5,762 nt of DNA, from the NCBI GenBank assembly GCA_036496265.1, contig DASXLL010000346.1, positions 1 through 5,762 of the forward strand. The letters run 5' to 3'. A program made the position numbers and the translations under genes. The notes below the pieces were generated by a model, which searched no databases, was not told the origin of the DNA, and saw only the letters and a program-made list of their open reading frames with translations. Each line of letters begins with the position of its first letter. The stretch's first letter is position 1. This stretch comes from CAYLLN01 sp036496265. GTDB lineage: Bacteria; Planctomycetota; Planctomycetia; Pirellulales; Pirellulaceae. Positions 1 through 5,419 of the stretch are shown in pieces.

Positions 1-249
1 GCACACTTCGGCGATATCGTGACGGAGGCACAGCGGAAGCAGATTTACGCGGTGCAGGAAAAGTACGATAAACAGATTTCGTCGTTGGAGGACCAGCTTG
101 AGGCGCTGAAGAAGAAGCGGGAAGTGGAAATCAAGGCCGTGCTGAGCGAGGAGCAGCGGGCAAAGCTGAAACGGGTGCAGGAGGATTCGGCGGCGAAGAG
201 GAAGAAGACATCGGAGAAGAAAGTCGCGGATGCGAAGGCGGCGAAGTAG
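1..249 (+). CDS. C-terminal part of a small Lys/Glu-rich helical protein with two (L/V)(T/S)xxQ motifs (5' end outside window)
   Basis: The frame is open from base 1 to the TAG at 247-249, giving 82 residues. A GTG at base 19 could be read as a start, but the residues before it (AHFGDI) continue the same frame and the motif VTEAQ spans that GTG, so I treat it as an internal Val and the gene as 5'-truncated by the window. The protein is almost entirely charged helix with coiled-coil character. Two similar motifs, VTEAQR (residues 7-12) and LSEEQR (48-53), each open a helix and recall the LTxxQ signature of Spy/CpxP-like proteins. The tail from about residue 57 is a low-complexity Lys/Ala/Ser stretch. 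Similar short hypothetical proteins occur in planctomycetes, and many carry an N-terminal signal peptide, which cannot be seen here. A periplasmic or envelope role is inference only. The hydrolase gene follows 72 bp downstream on the same strand and may be co-transcribed. Confidence 0.75.
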   Translation, partial: AHFGDIVTEAQRKQIYAVQEKYDKQISSLEDQLEALKKKREVEIKAVLSEEQRAKLKRVQEDSAAKRKKTSEKKVADAKAAK

Positions 250-321
250 GGATGGAGAGATGGAGATGCAGAGGGACAGCAAGCCGGTTGAGTTAATCTT
301 GCCAGAAAGTGGGTTCCTAAG
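250..321 (+). other. Short intergenic spacer, no clear signal
   Basis: This 72-bp gap separates the small helical-protein gene from the hydrolase gene. It begins with a purine-rich stretch in which GATGGAGA occurs twice (252-259 and 260-267, the second as GATGGAGA followed by T). I see no convincing terminator hairpin, no -35/-10 pair, and no strong Shine-Dalgarno before the ATG at 322. Weak ribosome-binding signals are common in planctomycetes. Confidence 0.4.
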
Positions 322-2838
322 ATGAAAACGAGGATAGTCCTCTTTCTTTCGTGCCTTTCGTGGTCCGCAATCGCCTTCTCGCAGCAGAAGGTTTCTGGGC
401 CACCGCTGGAGGGGACGCAGCCGCTGACGATGGAGGGGGATATCGCGGCACAGATGGTGGCGGGGATAGATAAGTTTTTGCTTAGGGAGATCGAGCTGTC
501 GATGGAGCGGCGGGAGAAGTATTGGAAGCGGGATTTTTCGTCGCCCGAGGCGTACAACAAGTCGATTGAGCCGAATCGGCAGCGGCTGAAAAAGATTTTG
601 GGGGTTGTGGATGAGCGGATGGCGTTCGATGCGCCTGAATTGATTGCGACTGTCGGCAAATCGGCCCTCGTCGGCCGTGGCGAGAACTACGAAATCTTCG
701 CTGTGCGGTGGCCGGCGGTGCGGCAGGTGCATGGGGAAGGATTGTTGCTGGTTCCGAAGGGCGAAAAAGTCGCGGACATCATTGCGATTCCCGATTCCGA
801 CCAAACGCCGGAGCAGATTTGCGGCTTGGCTGAAGGCGTTCCCACAGAATCGCAATTTGCACGGCGGCTGGCTGAAAATGGGTGTCGAGTGCTGGTGCCG
901 ACGCTTGTTAGCCGCGAGATGAGCAAGCGAGCGCCGCCGGGGATGCCGGGGCGGGCGAATTTGACGAACCGGGAGTTTGTGTATCGGCCGGCGTTTGAGT
1001 TGGGACGGCATGTGATTGGGTATGAGGTGCAGAAGGTGCTGGCGGGGGTGGATTGGTTTGTGAAAGAAGCGGGTGGGAAGGACACAAAGATCGGAGTTGT
1101 TGGATATGGCGAAGGTGGGGTATTGGCTCTGTATGCTGGAGCCATCGACGTTCGTCTGAAGGCTACGTGGGCCAGCGGATTCTTTGGCGCAAGCGAACGA
1201 ATTTGGCATCAACCGATCGATCGAAATGTTTTTGGCTTGCTACATGAGTTTGGGAACGGCGAACTCGTGAGCTTGGTTTCGCCTAGAGCGGTGGATGTCG
1301 AAGCGTTGGGAGAGCCAAATGTTGCTCTTCCATCCGAAGGAGGTGCTCCAGGAGAGATTTCAACGCCAGAAAACGAAACTGTGAGTAAGGAGTGGGAAAG
1401 AATAAAAGTTGAGCTTCATGATATTCACGTCGGATTGACCCAGCAGTTTGTTGGCCCTGCTGAAAACTATCTCTCGCGGGCAAATCTAGGATGGTTTCGT
1501 CGAGCGCTGACCGGTGTCGATTTTGTCTTGCCGCGTTACCTATCTAGTTCGGCGGGTCCGAGTGGAACGCCGCCACCACAAGAATCACGCCAACAGCGGC
1601 AGGTTGAGGAGATCATTCGGGATACGCAGTATTTGTTGGCAGAAAGTCCGTATGTGCGGCAACGGTTTATGAAGAAGTTGAATGAGGCGAAGACGGTGGA
1701 GGAGTATGAGAAGGTGGCGGAGGATTATCGGGAGTTGTTTGCGAAGGAGGTGATTGGGAGGTTTGATAATCCGCTGGAGGAGCCGAAGCCGCGGAGTCGG
1801 AAGAGTTATGAGACGGAGAAGTGGGTTGGTTATGAAGTGATGCTGGATGTGTTTCCGGACGTATTTGCTTACGGCATTTTGTGTTTACCGAAGGATTTGA
1901 AGCCGGGGGAGAAGCGGCCGGTGGTGGTTTGTCAGCATGGGCTGGAGGGGCGGCCGCAGGATGTGATTGGAGAGCAGCGGCAGGAGGTCTATTCGGCGTT
2001 TGCGGGAAAGCTGGCGGAGCGGGGATTCGTTACGTTCGCGCCGCAGAACATTTACATCGGCAAGGACAATTTTCGGACGTTGCAGCGGAAGGCGAATCCG
2101 CTGGGGAAGACGCTGTTCTCGATCATGGTGCCGCAGCATCAGCAGATTTGTAATTGGCTGAAGTCGCTGCCGTATGTCGATGAGAAGCGGATCGGGTTTT
2201 ATGGCTTGTCGTATGGCGGGAAGAGCGCGATGCGGATTCCGCCGCTGGTGAAGGATTATTGTCTCTCAATCTGCTCGGCGGACTTCAATGACTGGGTCGA
2301 TAAAAATGCCAACACGCGAGCGCCCTACAGCTATGTCTGGTCGAATGAGTACGAAATTTTTGAATGGGACCTCGGCAGCACGTTCAACTATGCGGAAATG
2401 GCGGCTCTCATCGCGCCGCGACCCTTCATGGTCGAGCGGGGCCACTTCGATGGCGTTGGTACTGACGACCGTGTTGCCAGCGAATACGCCAAAGTGCAGC
2501 GGATCTACAACGTGCAATTGAAAATGCCCGAGCGGTGCCAAATCGAATATTTCGTCGGGCCGCACAAGATCAATGGAGTTGGGACTTACAAGTTTTTGCA
2601 CAAGCATTTGAATTGGCCGGAGCCGAGGGAAAATGAGCCGCGGATTGGCACGGATGAACACGGATTTGGCTTACTAAACTGTGCGCGACGGCGTCACAGA
2701 CTGTGCGGATTTGCGGCATTTCGATGTTTTACCGCCAATTGCGCTTGCTCGAAGCAAAAAAGCGGCACTGCGCTTGCACCTCTATTTTTGCGCGTGATGG
2801 TTTTCAGTACGAGCTGTTCAGCTGACACGCCGAAATAG
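322..2838 (+). CDS. Secreted tandem alpha/beta hydrolase, acetylxylan-esterase-like; inactive N-terminal domain, intact C-terminal domain
   Basis: The 838-residue ORF starts at an ATG followed by a good signal peptide: K2/R4, hydrophobic residues 5-19, likely cleavage after A18 or S20. This supports the start although no clear Shine-Dalgarno is present. Residues ~100-330 form a first alpha/beta hydrolase-like domain: PDSDQTPE at 157-164, nucleophile-elbow equivalent GYGEGG at 261-266, and SPR..EA at 320-328. The elbow has Gly263 where Gly-x-Ser-x-Gly needs Ser, so this domain is probably not catalytic. A helical linker (~400-500) leads to a second domain: HGLEG at 539-543 (oxyanion region), GLSYGG at 628-633 with nucleophile Ser630, Asp710 in RGHFDG (or Asp715/716) as acid, and His748 in GPHKING as base. 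Family-like sequence ends near NWPEP (764-768). The Cys-rich tail from ~773 looks like read-through from a repeat array. Likely an exported esterase acting on acylated carbohydrate; substrate is not determinable. Codon composition switches abruptly along the gene. Confidence 0.88.
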   Translation: MKTRIVLFLSCLSWSAIAFSQQKVSGPPLEGTQPLTMEGDIAAQMVAGIDKFLLREIELSMERREKYWKRDFSSPEAYNKSIEPNRQRLKKILGVVDERMAFDAPELIATVGKSALVGRGENYEIFAVRWPAVRQVHGEGLLLVPKGEKVADIIAIPDSDQTPEQICGLAEGVPTESQFARRLAENGCRVLVPTLVSREMSKRAPPGMPGRANLTNREFVYRPAFELGRHVIGYEVQKVLAGVDWFVKEAGGKDTKIGVVGYGEGGVLALYAGAIDVRLKATWASGFFGASERIWHQPIDRNVFGLLHEFGNGELVSLVSPRAVDVEALGEPNVALPSEGGAPGEISTPENETVSKEWERIKVELHDIHVGLTQQFVGPAENYLSRANLGWFRRALTGVDFVLPRYLSSSAGPSGTPPPQESRQQRQVEEIIRDTQYLLAESPYVRQRFMKKLNEAKTVEEYEKVAEDYRELFAKEVIGRFDNPLEEPKPRSRKSYETEKWVGYEVMLDVFPDVFAYGILCLPKDLKPGEKRPVVVCQHGLEGRPQDVIGEQRQEVYSAFAGKLAERGFVTFAPQNIYIGKDNFRTLQRKANPLGKTLFSIMVPQHQQICNWLKSLPYVDEKRIGFYGLSYGGKSAMRIPPLVKDYCLSICSADFNDWVDKNANTRAPYSYVWSNEYEIFEWDLGSTFNYAEMAALIAPRPFMVERGHFDGVGTDDRVASEYAKVQRIYNVQLKMPERCQIEYFVGPHKINGVGTYKFLHKHLNWPEPRENEPRIGTDEHGFGLLNCARRRHRLCGFAAFRCFTANCACSKQKSGTALAPLFLRVMVFSTSCSADTPK
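2638..2838 (+). other. Probable non-homologous read-through extension of the hydrolase ORF
   Basis: Residues 773-838 of the hydrolase ORF begin with the 10-bp repeat array and continue with sequence unlike the rest of the protein. There are six cysteines (787, 795, 802, 807, 809, 832) within about 45 residues, an Arg-rich patch at 789-793, and no resemblance to an alpha/beta hydrolase terminus. Homologous proteins normally end shortly after the last helix and strand, around the NWPEP segment. The likely explanation is that the ancestral stop was lost or displaced and the frame now runs into former intergenic DNA up to the TAG at 2836-2838. That TAG overlaps the ribosome binding site of the next gene. 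The promoter of the stress-protein gene probably lies in this stretch, but I cannot point to a specific -35/-10. Confidence 0.55.
2641..2670. repeat. Three-unit 10-bp degenerate tandem repeat (CGGAT-N5)
   Basis: Three consecutive decamers share the first five bases and vary in the rest: CGGATTGGCA at 2641, CGGATGAACA at 2651 and CGGATTTGGC at 2661. A further CGGATTTG lies at 2706-2713. Degenerate arrays of the CACGGATnnnCACGGAT kind are, as I recall, dispersed in planctomycete, verrucomicrobial and some other genomes near gene ends; their function is unknown to me. Here the array sits inside the 3' end of the hydrolase ORF, encoding RIGTDEHGFG, just past the end of the recognisable domain. 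Confidence 0.7.
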
Positions 2839-2843
2839 GGGGA
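2837..2843 (+). promoter_or_regulatory. Shine-Dalgarno of the universal stress protein gene
   Basis: AGGGGGA lies 5 nt before the ATG at 2849, a strong purine ribosome binding site. It fixes the start of the stress-protein gene and overlaps the last two bases of the TAG ending the upstream hydrolase ORF, which would allow translational coupling if the long hydrolase frame is really translated. Confidence 0.7.
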
Positions 2844-2848
2844 ACGCC

Positions 2849-3355
2849 ATGAACGCCGCCAAGACGAACGCAGCCAAGAAAATCCTCTTTCCTACCGACT
2901 TCTCCGAGACCGAGCGGACCGCGTTGAAAATGGCGACGTCGCTGGCTCGCGATCATGGCGCGACGCTGGTCATCATACACGTTGAGGAGCCGCCGGCAGC
3001 CTACGGCGCGGGCGAGTTGTATTACGGAATGGAAAGGCCGGACCGCATTCAGCTGGAGAAAATGCTTTCGGAAGTCGTGCCGACCGATCCGACCGTCGCT
3101 TGCGAGCACAAGCTGGTGGTTGGCACTCCGGCGACTGCGATCGTGCATTTGGCCGAGCGGGAAGCGGCTGAGATGATCGTGATGCCGACGCACGGCCGCA
3201 CGGGCCTGTTGCGGGTTCTCATGGGCAGCGTGGCCGAGGAGGTTGTGCGGAAGGCCAATTGCCCGGTGCTGACCGTGAAGACCGCGCTTGCCATGAAAAC
3301 CGCCGCCCAGACCAGCAAAAACACCGCCGTCGAATTGGAGGAATCGGCCATCTAG
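2849..3355 (+). CDS. Universal stress protein, UspA family, single domain
   Basis: This 168-residue protein has the UspA nucleotide-binding fold. The first strand and loop read KKILFPTDFSE (residues 10-20), with Asp17 at the usual adenine-contact position. The second strand is ATLVIIHVEEPP (38-49), followed by a variable helix. VVGTPATAIVHLAEREAAEMIVMPTHGRTG spans 90-119, and the ATP-type motif ends at G126-S127 before VAEEVVRKANCPVLTVK. The motif G-x2-G-x9-G-(S/T) is present except that the first Gly is Pro113 (PTHG, G116, nine residues, G126-S127). Length exceeds a minimal Usp domain (~140-145) by a polar tail (~146-168) rich in Thr, Lys and Glu. No signal peptide, so cytoplasmic. It probably binds ATP or another nucleotide and acts in stress or energy-limitation responses. 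The start is supported by a strong Shine-Dalgarno. The hemerythrin-like gene follows after 45 bp. Third codon positions are mainly C or G, unlike the G/T-only blocks of the hydrolase. Confidence 0.93.
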   Translation: MNAAKTNAAKKILFPTDFSETERTALKMATSLARDHGATLVIIHVEEPPAAYGAGELYYGMERPDRIQLEKMLSEVVPTDPTVACEHKLVVGTPATAIVHLAEREAAEMIVMPTHGRTGLLRVLMGSVAEEVVRKANCPVLTVKTALAMKTAAQTSKNTAVELEESAI

Positions 3356-3387
3356 GCAGTCTCGCCCCTGGCCCGATTGCCATTTAC

Positions 3388-3393
3388 AAGGAG
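3388..3393 (+). promoter_or_regulatory. Shine-Dalgarno deciding the start of the hemerythrin-like gene
   Basis: AAGGAG ends 7 nt before the ATG at 3401. This near-consensus site selects the ATG over the upstream in-frame TTG at 3377, which has no such site and would place the AAGGAG inside the coding region. Confidence 0.8.
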
Positions 3394-3400
3394 AATAGCC

Positions 3401-3907
3401 ATGCGTGACTTTCAGGAAAATCGTTGCTACGTCGATCATTTAGTGGCCGAGCATAGCCGCGTACACAAGATGCTCAAGCAAACGCGGGCGGCTATTGTCC
3501 GCAGCGTGCAGCCGGAGAGCGTACGACCAGATAAGCGGCCGACGTTTGCCGGTATCGGTGCCGCGTTGCGGCGGTTGAAAGCAGAGTTGGCCGCCCACTT
3601 CCGCGAGGAGGAAAGCGGCGGCTGCCTCGATGAAGCCGTGTCGCTTTGCCCGAGTTTGTCGGGAGACGAGCACCGAATCGAAGGCGAGCATGCCGAAATC
3701 CTGGCGGGGATTGATGGTCTGATCGGGAATTGCCAGCAGCTGCCGGCGACGCCGCAGAACCAGCACGCGATTCAGCAGACGTTCGACGAACTTTATCAAC
3801 GGCTGCTGACCCATGAAACGGCCGAGAACCAGCTTATGTCGCAGGCGTTCGGCACGGTGGCGAATGGCGCCGACAATGCCCAACCGGCGCTGATTCACGA
3901 CGTGTAG
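3401..3907 (+). CDS. Hemerythrin-like HHE-domain protein (putative di-iron, oxygen/redox-linked)
   Basis: Starting at the ATG with the AAGGAG site, the product has 168 residues, about normal for a single hemerythrin-like four-helix bundle. The metal-ligand pattern is visible: VDHLVAEHSRVH (11-22) with His18 or His22 in helix A; HFREEE (66-71), a His66-x3-Glu70 pair; EHAEIL (96-101) with His97; and THETAENQLM (137-146), a His138-x3-Glu142 pair. His91 is a possible extra or alternative ligand. In this family such residues hold a non-haem di-iron centre that binds O2 or reacts with NO or peroxide, or senses redox state. The insertion between helices C and D and the short polar tail (~153-168) are unassigned. 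No signal peptide or membrane segment, so cytoplasmic. It lies 45 bp after the stress-protein gene with no terminator between, suggesting one transcript. Its stop abuts the convergent DUF1501 stop with no spacer. Confidence 0.82.
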   Translation: MRDFQENRCYVDHLVAEHSRVHKMLKQTRAAIVRSVQPESVRPDKRPTFAGIGAALRRLKAELAAHFREEESGGCLDEAVSLCPSLSGDEHRIEGEHAEILAGIDGLIGNCQQLPATPQNQHAIQQTFDELYQRLLTHETAENQLMSQAFGTVANGADNAQPALIHDV

Positions 3908-5326
3908 TTAGGCAAGAATCGGGCGGACGATGTTGCCGTGGACGTCGGTAAGGCGATAGTGGCGGCCTTGGTATTTGAAGGTGAGACGAGTGTGGTCGAT
4001 GCCGAGGAGGTGGAGCAACGTGGCGTGGAGATCGTGGACGTGGATGGGGTCGGCGGTGATGTTGTAGGAGAAGTCGTCGGTTTGTCCGAGGGTGAAACCG
4101 GGTTTGATGCCGGCTCCGGCGAGGAAGACGGTGAAGCAGCGGGGGTGATGGTCGCGGCCGTAGTCTTGGGCGGTGAGCGGGCCTTGGCAATAGACGGTGC
4201 GGCCGAATTCACCGCCCCAGACGACGAGCGTGTCATCTAAGAGGCCGCGGTGCTTGAGGTCACTGATGAGAGCAGCCGTGGGCTGATCGGTGTCGCTGGC
4301 TTGGGCGGTGATTTGTTTGGGTAGAGTTGTGTGCTGGTCCCAGCCGCGATGGAAGAGTTGGACGAAGCGGACGCCGCGTTCGGCGAGGCGGCGGGCGAGG
4401 AGGCAGTTGTAGGCGTAGCTGCCGCGACGGCTGACTTCCGGACCATACGCATTGAGCGTTTTTTCGTCTTCGTCCGCGAGATCGGTTAGCTCGGGGACGC
4501 TGGTTTGCATGCGGAAGGCGAGCTCGTATTGCGCGATGCGGGTGGCGATTTCGGGGTCGTGGTATTTTTGCTCGTTGAGGCGATTGAGCGCGGCGACGTC
4601 GTCGAGCATTTCGCGGCGAGCGGTTTTGTCGATGCCTTCGGGGTCAGAGAGGAAGAGGACCGGGTCGCCGGTGGAGCGGAATTTGACGCCTTGGTATTTG
4701 GACGGGAGGAAGCCGCTGCCCCAGAGGCGGTCGTAGAGGGGTTGATCGCCTTTGTTGCCGGAGCCTTGGCTGATGAGGACGACGAAGGCGGGGAGATCCT
4801 GATTTTCGGTGCCGAGACCGTAGGAGAGCCAGGAGCCGATGCTGGGGCGGCCGGCGATTTGCGCGCCGGTTTGGCAGAAGGTGATGGCGGGGTCGTGGTT
4901 GATAGCCTCGGTGTGCATCGAGCGGATGAAGCAGAGGTCATCGACGATTTTTGCCGTGTGGGGCAGCAACTCGCTGACCCAGGCCCCGCAGTTGCCATGC
5001 TGGGCAAACTGAAACTTGGTCGGCGCGATGGGGAAGCTGGCCTGGCGGGAGGTCATGCCGGTGAGGCGCTGGCCTTGGCGGATGGAATCGGGGAGTTCGG
5101 TGCCGCGGAGGTCGGCCATTTTTGGCTTGTAATCGAACAGATCGAGCTGAGAGGGGGCTCCGGATTGGAAGAGGAAGATGATGCGTTTGGCTTTGGCGGG
5201 GAAATGGAGGCTGGGGGATTCGGCGGCGACGCTGTCGCGGGCCAAAAGCGTGGCTAGGGCGGTTGTGCCGAGGCCGGTGGCCATTTGGCCGAACAGGTCG
5301 CGGCGGGAAAAAGATGGTGAGTCCAT
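3908..5326 (-). CDS. DUF1501 family protein, Tat-exported, alkaline-phosphatase/sulfatase-like fold
   Basis: The 472-residue frame reads from ATG 5326 to TAA 3908-3910. It opens with a twin-arginine signal: S7-R8-R9-D10-L11-F12, then a hydrophobic stretch to about residue 29. DUF1501 features follow: AKRIIFLFQSGAPSQLDLFD (46-65), the central INHDPAITFCQTG region, RGVRFVQLFHRGWDQH, VVWGGEFGRT (GG-EFGRT at 371-377), GRDHH (390-394) and VHDLHAT (430-436), ending in GRHYRLTDVHGNIV. His/Asp/Glu in these motifs are candidates for metal binding, since the family is related to the alkaline phosphatase superfamily. Enzymatic activity is unproven. A 499-residue version starting at 5407 would add 27 residues encoded by a repeat array; I reject it because the Tat motif must lie near the N-terminus. 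No clear Shine-Dalgarno is seen. It sits downstream of a DUF1553 gene on the same strand, the usual planctomycete pairing, so the two probably act together outside the cytoplasm. Confidence 0.92.
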   Translation of the reverse strand: MDSPSFSRRDLFGQMATGLGTTALATLLARDSVAAESPSLHFPAKAKRIIFLFQSGAPSQLDLFDYKPKMADLRGTELPDSIRQGQRLTGMTSRQASFPIAPTKFQFAQHGNCGAWVSELLPHTAKIVDDLCFIRSMHTEAINHDPAITFCQTGAQIAGRPSIGSWLSYGLGTENQDLPAFVVLISQGSGNKGDQPLYDRLWGSGFLPSKYQGVKFRSTGDPVLFLSDPEGIDKTARREMLDDVAALNRLNEQKYHDPEIATRIAQYELAFRMQTSVPELTDLADEDEKTLNAYGPEVSRRGSYAYNCLLARRLAERGVRFVQLFHRGWDQHTTLPKQITAQASDTDQPTAALISDLKHRGLLDDTLVVWGGEFGRTVYCQGPLTAQDYGRDHHPRCFTVFLAGAGIKPGFTLGQTDDFSYNITADPIHVHDLHATLLHLLGIDHTRLTFKYQGRHYRLTDVHGNIVRPILA

Positions 5327-5419
5327 GGCAGGAATTGACAAACCGCGGATTTCGCGGAGGACGCGGATATTTTTAACGCAAAGGCGCAAAGCATTGCAAA
5401 GGCGCAAAGGGGAACTGGT
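5327..5419 (-). other. 93-bp gap between the DUF1553 and DUF1501 genes, mostly repeat array
   Basis: Between the DUF1553 stop (5420-5422) and the DUF1501 ATG (5324-5326) most of the spacer is a degenerate repeat array (5344-5410). The remaining 17 bases before the ATG contain no recognisable Shine-Dalgarno on the minus strand. I see no hairpin-plus-T-run terminator, so co-transcription of the two genes is plausible. Confidence 0.6.
5344..5410. repeat. Degenerate short-unit repeat array (CGCGGA x3 and GCAAAG x4)
   Basis: Two sub-arrays lie end to end on the + strand. CGCGGA occurs at 5344, 5353 and 5362, an exact 9-bp period. After an AT-rich bridge (5367-5376), GCAAAG occurs at 5378, 5386, 5396 and 5404 with spacings 8, 10 and 8. 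Read on the minus strand, such arrays yield Arg/Leu/Cys/Ala-Phe-rich peptides that I recall as spurious N-terminal extensions in many annotated genomes. Here it produces the spurious-looking MRLCNALRLC start upstream of the DUF1501 gene. Function is unknown; the array is related in style, not in exact unit, to the one at 2641-2670. Confidence 0.7.

Noticed and set aside
45..659. 204-residue minus-strand ORF over the first gene and the hydrolase start
   Set aside because: It is antisense to two supported genes, has a Ser/Arg/Phe-rich composition without recognisable motifs, and spans the intergenic gap.
2679..2699. CTGTG/CACAG inverted repeat as a terminator of the hydrolase
   Set aside because: The stem is only 5 bp with an 11-nt loop and no T-run follows.
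3377..3400. TTG at 3377 as start of the hemerythrin-like gene
   Set aside because: No ribosome binding site precedes it, and AAGGAG at 3388-3393 correctly positions the ATG at 3401.
2804..3439. 211-residue minus-strand ORF over the stress-protein gene
   Set aside because: The opposite strand encodes a clear UspA protein with a strong Shine-Dalgarno; the antisense product has no recognisable domain.
4505..5257. 250-residue plus-strand ORF opposite the DUF1501 gene
   Set aside because: Its Gly/Ala/Glu/Asp-rich product is what results from reading antisense to C-ending codons. DUF1501 motifs on the minus strand are unambiguous.
5335..5340. TTGACA as a -35 promoter element on the + strand
   Set aside because: No -10-like hexamer lies 16-18 bp downstream, and the following plus strand has no supported gene.
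5327..5407. N-terminal 27-residue extension of DUF1501 from an ATG at 5407
   Set aside because: It is encoded by the GCAAAG/CGCGGA array and would bury the twin-arginine signal about 35 residues in.
5344..5410. Repeat array as a CRISPR
   Set aside because: Units are 6 bp with 2-4 bp variable spacers, far shorter than CRISPR repeats and spacers, and no cas gene is present.
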